64,000 nt of DNA from Pleomorphomonas sp. NRK KF1 (GCF_023721755.1 NZ_JAMDLH010000006.1:124001-188000), one strand, 5' to 3'; positions 27,498-36,307 are shown, numbered from the stretch's first letter. Translations and numbers: made by a program. Notes: generated from the letters alone by a model not told the origin.

Positions 27498-29768
27498 ATG
27501 CTCCATGGGCCGAAGTGGCCGAGATCCAAGGAGTGGCGGCGGACGATGCGGGGCGACAGACGGGACATTCGACGCGAGCGAGCCGAGCCAAGCTTCGAGG
27601 CGCCTGCCCGGGACGGCGACCTTGCCGCCCGCGACGGCGACCGTTTCACGCCACCCCGTCGCCTGCCCAACTCGCGCAGCGGAAAGACGGCGCCAGCCGA
27701 ACGGATGGAGCCCAGCTTCGATGACGACCGTGACGCCGAGGAGTTGGAAATGACCGAACGGCGGCCACGCCGCCGCAAATCCTCCAAGCGACAGGCGAAG
27801 CGGAGTCGGCGCTCGGGCATGGGTCTGATCGGCCGTCTCTTCTACTGGGGCATCGTCCTCGGCATCTGGGGTTTGATCGGCATCGCCGGCGTCATCGGCT
27901 ACACGGTCGCCACCATGCCGCAGATCGACGACTGGAAGGTGCCGACCCGGCCACCCAACGTGGAAATCGTGGACGCATCCGGTACCATCATCGCCAACCG
28001 TGGCGATACCGGCGGCGAGGAAGTGTCACTGTCGGAGATGTCGCCCTTCCTGCCCGAAGCGGTGGTGGCCATCGAGGACCGGCGCTTCTATCACCACTTC
28101 GGCGTCGATCCGATCGGCCTCTCGCGTGCGATGGTCACCAATCTCTTTGCCGGCTCGGTGGTGCAAGGCGGCTCGACGCTGACCCAGCAGCTTGCCAAGA
28201 ACCTGTTCCTGCAACCCGACCGCACGCTGGAGCGGAAGCTTCAGGAGGCGGTGCTCGCGCTGTGGCTGGAGTGGCGCTTCTCCAAGGACCAGATCCTGGA
28301 GATGTATCTCAACCGCGTCTATCTCGGCGCTGGCGCCTATGGCGTCGACGCGGCGGCGCGGCGCTATTTCGGCAAATCGGCCCGCCAGGTCAATCTGGCC
28401 GAAGCGGCCACCATCGCCGGTCTTCTGAAGGCGCCATCGCGCTACGCTCCGACCAACTCGCCCAAGCTGGCCGCCGAGCGCGCCAAGGTCGTGCTCGGCG
28501 CCATGGCCGAGCAAGGCTATGTCAGTCGCGACGAGGCAGCACAGGCCTCAGCCGTCGGCGCTCCGTCAAAACCCAGCAGAAACGGGTCGGCGGCCAACTA
28601 TGTCGCCGACTGGGTGATGGATCTGCTGCCCGGCTATGTCGCCCGCTATCATACCGACCTCGTCGTGACCACCACCATCGACGCTGGCATGCAGGCCGCG
28701 GCGGAGAATGCCATCCGCACGACGCTCGACAAGGAGGGCGTCAAGTACAAGGCGAGCCAGGGCGCCCTGGTAGCCATCGACAATGACGGCGCCGTCAAGG
28801 CGCTCGTGGGCGGCAAGGATTACGCGGCCAGCCAGTTCGACCGCGCCATCGAGGCGCGGCGCCAGCCGGGCTCGGCGTTCAAGCCCTTCGTCTATCTCAC
28901 TGCCGTCGAGCACGGCTTTACGCCGGATTCCATCGTCGTCGACGAACCGGTCTCCATCAATGGTTGGACTCCCAAGAACTACGAGAATGAGTATCTTGGT
29001 CCCGTGACGCTGACCACGGCGCTGGCACGATCGCTGAACACCGTGGCGGCGCGCCTCACCGCAACGCTCGGGCCGGACAGCGTGGTCCAGACGGCCCGAC
29101 GCGTCGGTATCGTGAGCCAGTTGCATGACAACCCGTCGATCGCCCTGGGGACGGGGGAGGTGACGCCGCTCGAGATCACCGCCGCCTACGTGCCCTTCGC
29201 CAACGGCGGCTGGGGCATCATTCCCTATCTCGTCGAGGATATCAGGACCAAGGACGGCAAGGTGCTGTTCCATCGCCAGGGCGACGGCACCGGCCGGGTG
29301 ATCTCGGACGTCGTGGTCGGAACCATGAACCGCATGCTGTCCACGGTCGTCACCAACGGGACCGGTCAGAAGGCCGCGCTCCCGGACCGGCCGGTCGCCG
29401 GCAAGACCGGCACAAGCCAGGATTTCCGCGACGCCTGGTTTATCGGCTACACCAATGGCCTCACGACCGGCGTCTGGCTCGGTAACGACGACAACACGCC
29501 GACCAGGAAAGCCACCGGCGGCGCGCTCACCGCGCTGCTTTGGAATCGCTTCATGACCGAGGCGACTCGCGGGTTGCCCGCCCGGCCGCTTCCGGGCGTG
29601 GAGCTTGTGCCGCCCCCGACCAATGTCGGCGTCAGCTTTGCCGAGACCGACGGCCTGCCGATGCAAGGCCCCCAGCTGCCGGGTAATGCGCCGCCGCCGC
29701 TCAACGTGCCTGTGACGTCGGCGAGCCCGGAAGAAAAGGGGCTTTTGCAGCGATTGTTCGGAAACTGA
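27498..29768 (+). CDS. Class A penicillin-binding protein (PBP1A family)
   Basis: Bifunctional peptidoglycan glycosyltransferase/transpeptidase of the inner membrane. A basic, Arg-rich cytoplasmic tail of about 105 residues precedes one membrane segment (about 117-140). The GT51 domain has Glu193 in EDRRFYHHFG and GGSTLTQQLAKN. The transpeptidase domain has Ser459-x-x-Lys462 (GSAFKPF), the SLN motif in ARSLNTVAARL, and K636TGT. The ATG at 27498 has AGGGTGA upstream. The GTG at 27489 and ATG at 27546 are alternatives. Confidence 0.92.
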   Translation: MLHGPKWPRSKEWRRTMRGDRRDIRRERAEPSFEAPARDGDLAARDGDRFTPPRRLPNSRSGKTAPAERMEPSFDDDRDAEELEMTERRPRRRKSSKRQAKRSRRSGMGLIGRLFYWGIVLGIWGLIGIAGVIGYTVATMPQIDDWKVPTRPPNVEIVDASGTIIANRGDTGGEEVSLSEMSPFLPEAVVAIEDRRFYHHFGVDPIGLSRAMVTNLFAGSVVQGGSTLTQQLAKNLFLQPDRTLERKLQEAVLALWLEWRFSKDQILEMYLNRVYLGAGAYGVDAAARRYFGKSARQVNLAEAATIAGLLKAPSRYAPTNSPKLAAERAKVVLGAMAEQGYVSRDEAAQASAVGAPSKPSRNGSAANYVADWVMDLLPGYVARYHTDLVVTTTIDAGMQAAAENAIRTTLDKEGVKYKASQGALVAIDNDGAVKALVGGKDYAASQFDRAIEARRQPGSAFKPFVYLTAVEHGFTPDSIVVDEPVSINGWTPKNYENEYLGPVTLTTALARSLNTVAARLTATLGPDSVVQTARRVGIVSQLHDNPSIALGTGEVTPLEITAAYVPFANGGWGIIPYLVEDIRTKDGKVLFHRQGDGTGRVISDVVVGTMNRMLSTVVTNGTGQKAALPDRPVAGKTGTSQDFRDAWFIGYTNGLTTGVWLGNDDNTPTRKATGGALTALLWNRFMTEATRGLPARPLPGVELVPPPTNVGVSFAETDGLPMQGPQLPGNAPPPLNVPVTSASPEEKGLLQRLFGN

Positions 29769-29777
29769 GCCGGGAGT

Positions 29778-30527
29778 TCAGGGCTGTTGGTGCAGGCCGG
29801 CGCCATTCTTCTTCAGCCAATCCTTGGCCGCATCGGCAGCCGGGCAAAGGCCCTCGCAGATCGCCCAAAAGCGGTCGGAGTGGTTCATCTCCCTGAGATG
29901 GGCCACTTCATGAGCTGCCACGTAATCGAGCACGAAGGGCGGCGCCATGACGAGCCGCCAGGAAAAGGCGAGCACGCCTCGCGCCGTGCATGATCCCCAG
30001 CGAGAGCTCGTATCCTTGAGCCGGATGGCGCTGGGCCGCACGCCGAGCGCGGCAGCGTGGCCGGCCACCGCGGCGGTCAAGTCGGCGCGCGCTTGCTTCT
30101 TGAGATAATCGATCAAACGTCGGCGAACATGCGGTGCCTCGCCGGACACCTCAATGGCGGGACCGTCGTCGCTCGCGACAAGGCGAACGCCGCCACGCGA
30201 CGATCCGGTGGGAATGACGCGATGAACGACGCCCCGGACGGAAACCGCCACCGGCACGTCCGGGACATCCGGGCGCGAAGCGAGCCGTTCGGCGATCCAT
30301 CCGGCATGGCGAGCGACAAACGCCTTGGCTTCGGCGAGCGAGCCGCGGCGCGGGATGGTCACGATGGCCCCATCGCTCTTCCGATCGAGACGCAACGTAT
30401 AACGCCGGGCGCGGGCATTTCGCCGCACCGTCACCTCGATCGCGCGATCACCGGCAAGGACGGGAAAGCTCGTCGGCGGCGAGCGCTTCTTTTCGGGAGT
30501 TTGCAGGAAGGGCAGACGAATCGGCAT
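29778..30527 (-). CDS. YgjP-type (DUF45) zinc metallopeptidase
   Basis: A 249-residue protein of the YgjP/DUF45 M48-like family. The zinc site is HEVAHLREMNHSDRFW near residues 206-221, preceded by the typical SRWGSCTARGVLAFSWRL. The N-terminal half carries the family's RARRYTLRLDRKSDGAIVTIPRRG segment. A soluble cytoplasmic protein is likely, but the natural substrate is unknown. It converges with the PBP gene, with 9 bp between stops. Confidence 0.85.
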   Translation of the reverse strand: MPIRLPFLQTPEKKRSPPTSFPVLAGDRAIEVTVRRNARARRYTLRLDRKSDGAIVTIPRRGSLAEAKAFVARHAGWIAERLASRPDVPDVPVAVSVRGVVHRVIPTGSSRGGVRLVASDDGPAIEVSGEAPHVRRRLIDYLKKQARADLTAAVAGHAAALGVRPSAIRLKDTSSRWGSCTARGVLAFSWRLVMAPPFVLDYVAAHEVAHLREMNHSDRFWAICEGLCPAADAAKDWLKKNGAGLHQQP

Positions 30528-30559
30528 GACAACAGTGTAGGAGCAGCGCCAGTCACGAC

Positions 30560-30588
30560 AAAGCCCCCACGCCGATGGGCGCGGGGGC
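30560..30588 (-). terminator. Probable intrinsic terminator of the DUF2852 gene
   Basis: On the minus strand a strong GC stem GCCCCCGCGCC / GGCGTGGGGGC (one mismatch, 4-nt loop) is followed by TTTG. It lies about 45 nt past the DUF2852 stop. The T-run is only three bases long, so efficiency is uncertain. Confidence 0.5.
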
Positions 30589-30632
30589 CTGTGTCAGCCT
30601 GCCGGTCGTGGAGGGGCCCGGACGAGACTCTG

Positions 30633-31031
30633 TCAAGCGGTGGGGTTGCGGCTCGCCTTGAAGCGATCGAACTCTTCCTGATCCTTGGCGCGGCGCAGGT
30701 TGGCCAGGAACTCGTCGAACTCGTCCCGCATCCGGTCGAGGGCTGCGCGTTCCTCTTCGAGGCGCTTCAGCTCAGCTTCCCGGTAGGCGTCAAAGGCGGT
30801 GTTACCGGTCGAGCCGGCACGGTAGTGTTGAAAACCACCACGCTCGAAGCCAGCGCGGCGAGCGGCGCGTTCGAGGTCCGGGCGAAGGTCGTTCCAGCGG
30901 GCGCGCATGCGATCCCCCCAAAGTATATAGGCAAGTACTGCCAGGCCGATCGGCCAGAAGATCACGAAACCGACGATCATCGCCGCGATGGATAGCGGAT
31001 GAAAGCCGGGTCTCATCACGCAGCTTCTCAT
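30633..31031 (-). CDS. DUF2852 membrane-anchored protein
   Basis: A 132-residue protein of the alphaproteobacterial DUF2852 family. One hydrophobic segment (residues 14-38, IAAMIVGFVIFWPIGLAVLA) is followed by a charged, probably helical C-terminal half (YREAELKRLEEERAALDRMRDEFDEFL). The function is unknown; the family is common in Hyphomicrobiales. A start at 31031 with GGGAAG upstream fits the family length, and the frame's longer upstream part looks like non-coding sequence. The gene stands alone between two terminators. Confidence 0.8.
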   Translation of the reverse strand: MRSCVMRPGFHPLSIAAMIVGFVIFWPIGLAVLAYILWGDRMRARWNDLRPDLERAARRAGFERGGFQHYRAGSTGNTAFDAYREAELKRLEEERAALDRMRDEFDEFLANLRRAKDQEEFDRFKASRNPTA

Positions 31032-31554
31032 TTTTCTTCCCTTTCGGAGTGTTCCGAGCAACGATACCGAAGTGGCCCCGGTCAAAGCCACCTTCAAGGG
31101 CGGGCGAGGACTTTTTTGGAACAGGGCTTGGAACCATTCTGATCTTGCATCTGCGAGCAGGGCTGCGCTCAAAACGATTCGGCGGCATGTACCGGGTTGA
31201 TGTTCCGTGCTCGTTTCGGCCCGCAGCGCGCCGTATTGGCGATTCGTCTTGGTCCTCGCCTTTGGTCGGCGCACAGGGTGCGTCAAGCACGTAAAAAACG
31301 CAAAAAGTGACCTGCTGACCACCCTCGGCGCGATTTTCAAGCAGCAGAAACGCTAACATCTGTGGTAAGACTAGGGGTGGAGCGGTTCTGAAGTGCGGGC
31401 GGTCTGGTGTGCCATTGCCTAGGTGATGGTGCGATGTGCCGGGTAAAAAAGACGAATTCTGCGGTGGAATAGCTCTCTTGAAACGAACTGGCTCGATGCA
31501 ACTCTCCGCGGGCATCGGTCTGGAGCTATGTTTTGGCGGAGACGAGAAGACAGA
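31032..31554. other. Divergent intergenic region before the cold-shock gene
   Basis: A 523-bp gap lies between the divergent DUF2852 and cold-shock genes. No gene-like frame with normal codon use was recognised. The second half should hold the promoter and a long 5' leader of the cold-shock mRNA, but no confident -35/-10 or fold can be claimed by eye. Confidence 0.4.
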
Positions 31555-32280
31555 ATGGGTAAGGGTAAGGATTTCCGCCCGCCGCGGCGGCGTGGCGGAT
31601 TTGATGACGACATGATGCCGTCGTTCGACATTCGTCCCGAGCGACCGGCGCGCAGTTTCGGCGGCCCTTCGCCGTATGACAGCGCCCCGCCGACCGGCCC
31701 GGTGGTCGAGGCGACGGTATCCTGGTTCAACCCGGAGAAGGGTTTCGGCTTTACCGCACTCACCGACGGTTCGGGCGATGCCTTCCTGCACATCGGCCAG
31801 TTGCAGGCCATGGGGCGCGACAGCGTTCCGCCGGGCGCAACGCTGAAGGTCCAGGTGGCCCAGGGCGCCAAGGGCAAGCAGGTTGTCAAGGTGCTCGAGG
31901 TCGACGAAACGACCGCGACGCCGCAGGCGCCGCGTGGTCCGCGTCCGGGTGGCTTCGGCGATCGCGGTCCGCGTCCGGGTGGTTTCGGCGGCGGCGATCG
32001 TGGCGGCTTCGGCGGTGGTGGTTTCGGCGCACCGCGCCCGCCCCGTCGGTCGGTTGACACCTCTTCGGCGACCCCGCTCGACGGTACCGTCAAGTGGTTC
32101 AACCCCGAGAAGGGCTTCGGCTTCGTGGCCGGCGAGGATGGTGGCAAGGACGTGTTCGTCCATATCTCCGTCCTGCAGTCGGCCGGCATGGGCCCGCTGA
32201 CCGATGGTCAGCGCGTCGCCATGAAGATCGTCGAGACCCCGAAGGGGCGCGAGGCGGTCGAGATCAGCCTTCTCGACTGA
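31555..32280 (+). CDS. Double cold-shock-domain protein with FG/RG-rich linker
   Basis: Nucleic-acid-binding protein of 241 residues with two cold-shock domains. The first spans about 51-115 (VSWFNPEKGFGF, FLHI) and the second about 172-241 (VKWFNPEKGFGF, DVFVHISVLQ). The first is the more divergent, with Leu in the RNP2-like FLHI. Between them is a low-complexity linker of about 45 residues rich in Arg, Gly, Phe and Pro, encoded partly by a 30-bp tandem repeat. The role is probably as an RNA chaperone. The ATG at 31555 is chosen, with GAGAAG upstream; 31528 is an alternative. Confidence 0.93.
   Translation: MGKGKDFRPPRRRGGFDDDMMPSFDIRPERPARSFGGPSPYDSAPPTGPVVEATVSWFNPEKGFGFTALTDGSGDAFLHIGQLQAMGRDSVPPGATLKVQVAQGAKGKQVVKVLEVDETTATPQAPRGPRPGGFGDRGPRPGGFGGGDRGGFGGGGFGAPRPPRRSVDTSSATPLDGTVKWFNPEKGFGFVAGEDGGKDVFVHISVLQSAGMGPLTDGQRVAMKIVETPKGREAVEISLLD
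31936..31990 (+). repeat. 30-bp-period tandem repeat in the cold-shock linker
   Basis: A 25-bp unit starting GGTCCGCGTCCGGGTGG occurs at 31936-31960 and again at 31966-31990 with one change, a 30-bp period. It encodes the repeated GPRPGGFG segment of the linker and indicates that the linker grew by duplication. Confidence 0.8.
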
Positions 32281-32299
32281 TCCTGACGCAATCAGAGAT

Positions 32300-32336
32300 A
32301 ACGGGCGGCGGCACTGGTCGTCGCCCGTTGTTTTTT
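32300..32336 (+). terminator. Intrinsic terminator of the cold-shock gene
   Basis: A stem AACGGGCGGCG / CGTCGCCCGTT (one mismatch) is followed by GTTTTTT, about 20 nt after the stop codon. Orientation and T-tract fit a Rho-independent terminator. Confidence 0.9.
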
Positions 32337-32408
32337 GTCGTTCGGGCTCTTGAGGTAGCCGCAGCTCAGGCCGAGAACATCACTGTCGGCGTTTTCGGTT
32401 GTGCCTGC

Positions 32409-32771
32409 TCACGGCATGCGCACGACGAACAGTTTGCGCGTGGTTTCAACCACTTCCCATATGCCCGAGAATCCCGGTCGCAGGATGAAGCTGTCCCCGG
32501 TCCTCAAGACGCGCGGCGTCTCCTTTCCGGTCTCGTGCACGATGGACACTCCAGAAAGGATGGTGCAGAATTCCCACTCGTCATAGACGACGCGCCAGGC
32601 GCCCGGTGTCGATTCCCAGACGCCGGCATAGAGTTTCTCGGCGTCGCGCTCCTCGACGAGCCAAGTCCGGCTCCTCGGATTGCCCTTGATGATCCTGTCG
32701 GGATCGGGACCACCGTCGTCCGGCTCGACGGCAGTGAGATCGAAGCCGAGGAACAGTGCGTCGTCTTCCAT
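32409..32771 (-). CDS. Cupin-domain protein (EutQ/DUF861-like)
   Basis: A small 120-residue single-cupin protein. The central part WLVEERDAEKLYAGVWESTPGAWRV, the YDEWEFCTILSG strand and the second cupin motif GDSFILRPGFSGIWEV fit the sugar-related DUF861 cupins. The canonical metal-binding histidines are mostly missing, so catalysis is uncertain. The ATG at 32771 has GGGAGG 7 nt upstream and is better than 32795. It lies 47 bp downstream of the amidohydrolase and probably belongs to the same sugar-catabolic unit. Confidence 0.75.
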   Translation of the reverse strand: MEDDALFLGFDLTAVEPDDGGPDPDRIIKGNPRSRTWLVEERDAEKLYAGVWESTPGAWRVVYDEWEFCTILSGVSIVHETGKETPRVLRTGDSFILRPGFSGIWEVVETTRKLFVVRMP

Positions 32772-32818
32772 CGCGAACCTCCCTTCTGCCGCCAAACCGC
32801 GGAGTTTGCCGGTTTCCG

Positions 32819-33676
32819 TCAGCCTATTCCGTATATGCGGGTGGCGTTGCGGTGAAACAGTTTCTCGCGCTCCGTTTCGCTGGCGCCTTCGACAAGCCTA
32901 TGTGTGGCTTCGATCCAGTCGGTCAGAGAGGCCCGCTGCGCGGACCACGGCCAATCGCTTCCCCAGACCACCCGGTCCCAACCAAAAGCTTCGATCGTGG
33001 TTTCCACCACGGGTCTCAGGTCGTCCACCGTCCAGTTTTCGCCGACCGTGCCGATGACGCCGGACACCTTCGCCACAATGCCCGGGCGGCGCGCCAGTTC
33101 GATCAGACCGGACTTCCAGGCCGTAAAAAGCTCCGGCCGTGACGCCGAGCCACCGCCACAATGGTCGAGCACAAAGGACACGCCGGGGCAGGCATCGACG
33201 AGCTCCGCCGCGAGACCGAGCTGGTCGGCGCGAACGCAGATGTCGAATGTCAGCCCGGTATCGGCGAGGCGACCGACATTCTCGCGGAAAACATGCGTTC
33301 GCGAGAGATCATCCGGCACGACATGCAGGATACGGCGAAAGCCTCGAATGAACGGATCGGCACGTGCACGATCGACCAGTTCAGCGAAGCCGGATTTCTC
33401 GGGCCTCGCGTTGGAGATGGCGGCCCGAATGCGCCGAGCGGGGTCGCCGGCGAGGCTGCGAACGAACTCGGTCTCCCGATCGATGTCCTTTTCGACGACA
33501 TCGACTTCCATGTGGAGGCAATCGGCGACGCCATGCGGGTGCGCCTCGGCGGCATAGAGCTCATAGGTCCAATCGCGCGCGGCAAGAGCCGGTTCGCTTC
33601 CAAGCCAGGGATAGGTGATACTGTCCCGGTAGACGAGATGCAGATGCGTGTCGATCAGGCGCGTCGGAACGCTCAT
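32819..33676 (-). CDS. Amidohydrolase-2 family protein, possible sugar lactonase
   Basis: TIM-barrel metal-dependent hydrolase of 285 residues. Family signatures are IDTHLHL at the N-terminus, SFVLDHCGGG in the middle and VVWGSDWPWS with the catalytic Asp near the end. Related enzymes hydrolyse sugar lactones such as L-fuconolactone or L-rhamnonolactone. The FAH-family hydrolase, GntR regulator and sugar transporter nearby make a lactonase role the best guess, though not proven. It is divergent from the FAH gene across 168 bp. Confidence 0.78.
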   Translation of the reverse strand: MSVPTRLIDTHLHLVYRDSITYPWLGSEPALAARDWTYELYAAEAHPHGVADCLHMEVDVVEKDIDRETEFVRSLAGDPARRIRAAISNARPEKSGFAELVDRARADPFIRGFRRILHVVPDDLSRTHVFRENVGRLADTGLTFDICVRADQLGLAAELVDACPGVSFVLDHCGGGSASRPELFTAWKSGLIELARRPGIVAKVSGVIGTVGENWTVDDLRPVVETTIEAFGWDRVVWGSDWPWSAQRASLTDWIEATHRLVEGASETEREKLFHRNATRIYGIG

Positions 33677-33712
33677 GGAAAAAAGCCTCGGGCAAGTGAG
33701 AAACGGCAGCCA

Positions 33713-33724
33713 TTGTCCCGACAG
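33713..33724. promoter_or_regulatory. Candidate GntR operator (amidohydrolase/FAH promoter region)
   Basis: TTGTC-CC-GACAG is an imperfect inverted repeat in the divergent promoter region of the amidohydrolase and FAH genes. A near-identical TTGTC-C-GACAG lies upstream of the gntR gene at 35673. FadR-subfamily GntR proteins bind TTGTC/GACAA-like sites. The differing spacer makes this tentative. Confidence 0.35.
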
Positions 33725-33844
33725 TAAAGGAAAAAAGCGGCCTCAGAAGTCCGACGAAGGTTGCAAGGGGTGCCGTTTGCGGCCTTTCCGTCACCGGGCG
33801 CCTGCGGTAGAAGCAAAGACCGCTTATTCTCCGGAAAGATCTTC

Positions 33845-34687
33845 ATGAAGCTCATTCGTCATGGCGCAGTCGGCGCCGAGAAGCCCGGCCTCGTGGATGC
33901 GGCAGGCCGCTACCGCGATCTCGCCTCCCACATCGCCGACCTATCCGGAGCCGTATTGTCGAAGGCTTCCTTGGCCGAGCTAGCCGCGGTCGATCCCGAG
34001 AGCCTGCCACTGTTGCCGGCGGGCACACGCCTCGGTGCGCCCGTTGCCGGCACGCGCAACTTCATTGCCGTAGGCATGAACTATGCGGATCATGCCGCAG
34101 AGACGGGCGGCACCGTGCCGCCTGAACCTCTTCTGTTCAGCAAGGCGCCCAACTGCATCGTCGGCCCGAATGACGACATCCTCATTCCTCCCGGTGCCAC
34201 CAAGCTCGACTGGGAGGTCGAACTCGCCATCGTGATCGGCGAGACCGCCTGGCAAGTCGAGGAAGCCGATGCCTTCGATCACATTGCCGGCTTCGTGCTT
34301 TGCAACGACGTCTCCGAGCGCGCGTTCCAGATGGAAGGCACCGGCCAGTGGCTGAAGGGCAAGAGCGCTCCAACATTCGGCCCGCTCGGTCCGTGGCTGG
34401 TAACGCCGGACGAAATCGCCGACGTGCAGGCGCTCGCCATGGAACTCGACCTGAACGGTGCGCCGCGCCAGCGCGGCAATACGGCAACCATGGTGTTCGG
34501 CGTCCGAACGCTGGTGTCCTACATCTCTCGCTTCGTCAGGCTCGAGCCGGGCGATGTCATCACCACCGGGACGCCGCCGGGCGTCGGCATGGGCAGGAAG
34601 CCGCCGGAGTTCCTGAAGGCGGGCGACGTGCTGCGCCTTTCCGTCGAGGGGCTGGGCGAGCAGCGCCAGAAGGTGGCGACCTATTGA
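33845..34687 (+). CDS. Fumarylacetoacetate hydrolase (FAH) family protein
   Basis: A 280-residue FAH-family enzyme. The N-terminus MKLIRHGAVGAEKPGLVDAAG and the catalytic core (AVGMNYADHAAE, LFSKAPNCIVGPNDDI, DWEVELAIVIG, GTPPGVGMG) are those of the ureidoglycolate lyase / 2,4-diketo-3-deoxy-sugar hydrolase branch. The metal-binding acidic residues appear to be present. In deoxy-sugar degradation such an enzyme cleaves 2,4-diketo-3-deoxy acids. The context fits, but the substrate is inferred. The ATG at 33845 is chosen by family N-terminus over a frame reaching 33761. Confidence 0.85.
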   Translation: MKLIRHGAVGAEKPGLVDAAGRYRDLASHIADLSGAVLSKASLAELAAVDPESLPLLPAGTRLGAPVAGTRNFIAVGMNYADHAAETGGTVPPEPLLFSKAPNCIVGPNDDILIPPGATKLDWEVELAIVIGETAWQVEEADAFDHIAGFVLCNDVSERAFQMEGTGQWLKGKSAPTFGPLGPWLVTPDEIADVQALAMELDLNGAPRQRGNTATMVFGVRTLVSYISRFVRLEPGDVITTGTPPGVGMGRKPPEFLKAGDVLRLSVEGLGEQRQKVATY

Positions 34688-34701
34688 GCCATGCCTGGCT
34701 C

Positions 34702-35589
34702 TTACGCGGCCGTCGCCAGCGACTGCATCAACGACAGACGCGCCGACGAAAGGTGCAGCCGGCACGCGGCCTCGACGGCTTCCGGCCGACGCGTCTTGAG
34801 GGCCTCGATATAGTCTAGGTGCTCCAAGATCGCCTTGCCGTTACGCTCGCGGGCGTTCGCCTTGTTCCATTGATAATGGTAATGGAAGACAATGGCGATG
34901 ATGTCATAGAAGTCGATGATGAAGCGGTTGTCGGAAGCCTGCTGGATGAGGCGATGAAGGCGATCGTCGAGTTCGGAGAACTCGAGATAGCGGCTGTCGA
35001 TATCGGCCAGTACTTCGACATGGGCGCGACGAAGGGCTTCCAGCTCTGCCCAGGCGGGGTCGTCCGTCGGCAAGGCGGCAAAGGCAGCGGCCGACTTCAG
35101 CTCGAACATTTCACGGACGTCGATCAGTTCCTCGGCGAACTGACGCGTGAAGCCTTTCAGCACCCAGTGACTGTTCGGCCGCTTCTCGATCAGCCCGAAG
35201 CGGCTGAAGCGGATCAGGAACTCGCGCACGGACGTGGTACCGACGCCTATTTCCCGAGCAAGTTCCAGCTCGTTGATCTGCATGCCGGGCTCGGCGCCGC
35301 CCATCAGGATGCGCTTCATGAACGTGCGTTCGATCACGTCCGACAGCGAGCTGGTCTCGTGTTCGGGAAAATAGTCGGTCTTGACCGGCAACCGCTGCAC
35401 AGACTTCGAGCGCTTGTTCCACTCGATGAGGCCGGCTTCGACCATCTGCGAGAGTATGGAACGCACCGTCGTGCGGGAAACGCCGAGCAGACTGCAGAGT
35501 TCCGGTTCGGAGGGCAGGCTTTCGCCCACGACAAGCAGCCGCAGGCACCTGTTGTAGGCATCCTTGAACACGGTATTCTGCTTCGGCAT
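34702..35589 (-). CDS. GntR-family regulator with two winged-helix domains
   Basis: A 295-residue regulator. A first winged helix (residues 15-60, GESLPSEPELCSLLGVSRTTVRSIL) is followed by a second GntR-like winged helix (about 85-145, MQINELELAREIGVGTTSVREFLIRF). A C-terminal all-helical FCD-type ligand domain (about 150-285) completes the protein. Most GntR proteins have only one DNA-binding domain. It is placed between the FAH gene and the sugar ABC transporter, so it probably senses a sugar acid and controls this locus. A candidate operator lies 84 bp upstream of its own start. Confidence 0.88.
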   Translation of the reverse strand: MPKQNTVFKDAYNRCLRLLVVGESLPSEPELCSLLGVSRTTVRSILSQMVEAGLIEWNKRSKSVQRLPVKTDYFPEHETSSLSDVIERTFMKRILMGGAEPGMQINELELAREIGVGTTSVREFLIRFSRFGLIEKRPNSHWVLKGFTRQFAEELIDVREMFELKSAAAFAALPTDDPAWAELEALRRAHVEVLADIDSRYLEFSELDDRLHRLIQQASDNRFIIDFYDIIAIVFHYHYQWNKANARERNGKAILEHLDYIEALKTRRPEAVEAACRLHLSSARLSLMQSLATAA

Positions 35590-35672
35590 GTTAACCTCGT
35601 GTCCGGCGTGCCTCCTCGTTGAAAGGCGTCGCCCAGAGTCCCAATCGATAGGCCGAGTTTGTTGTCAAATCG

Positions 35673-35683
35673 TTGTCCGACAG
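35673..35683. promoter_or_regulatory. Candidate GntR operator upstream of gntR
   Basis: TTGTC-C-GACAG, with a further TTGTC half-site 11 bp to the left (35662), lies 84 bp upstream of the gntR start. Its likeness to the site at 33713 suggests that the regulator controls itself and the divergent catabolic genes. Confidence 0.35.
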
Positions 35684-36307
35684 GGAGAGGTTCACGACGA
35701 CCCGGGCAAATGGTCCGAAGCCCGAAGCCTGGGGCCAGATGGCGCTACACCCTCTCCGTCAAACGGGGCAACTTGCGGGCTGCACATTATCGACAAAGAA
35801 CACAGAACGAAACTGGTCTTTCGCGATAGGTCGGGGAACGCCGGACACGCCGCTCTGGCGTCGGCTGAAGCTCGGACACCCGCGCAGGTGCGTTGGGACG
35901 GGGAGAAACCATGACAGCAACTACAGGGGGTTCTACGGCGGCCCGACTTCAAGACACAGTTTCTGTTCGGAATAACAATGACCACAAAGTGGATAGTTAG
36001 AATAAAAATTCCGAACTACATATTGGCCAAAAGTCGATATGAGACAGTAACATATTGAAATATATGACATTGGTTGATATTGAAACGATATGAAATGTTC
36101 TGACAATTAGAAAATACGAAGGGTGGTCTGGACTACGAAACAAGTTCGTTTCATTTTTGCCTGAAATGAGGTAAGAAGCAGTCGTCCAACTTCGTTTGAC
36201 GGCGGCATTGGGGAATGCGGGCGGTGTCGACCAAAGGGTCGGTCGCCAAGGGCTTGCGGGCCTTGCGTCGCAGGGGAGTTTCGGCTAGTTGTCATCTGTC
36301 GCTGTTT

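Noticed and set aside
31936-31990. A CRISPR-like or satellite repeat
   Set aside because: There are only two copies with a 5-bp spacer inside a coding linker, so this is a coding tandem duplication.
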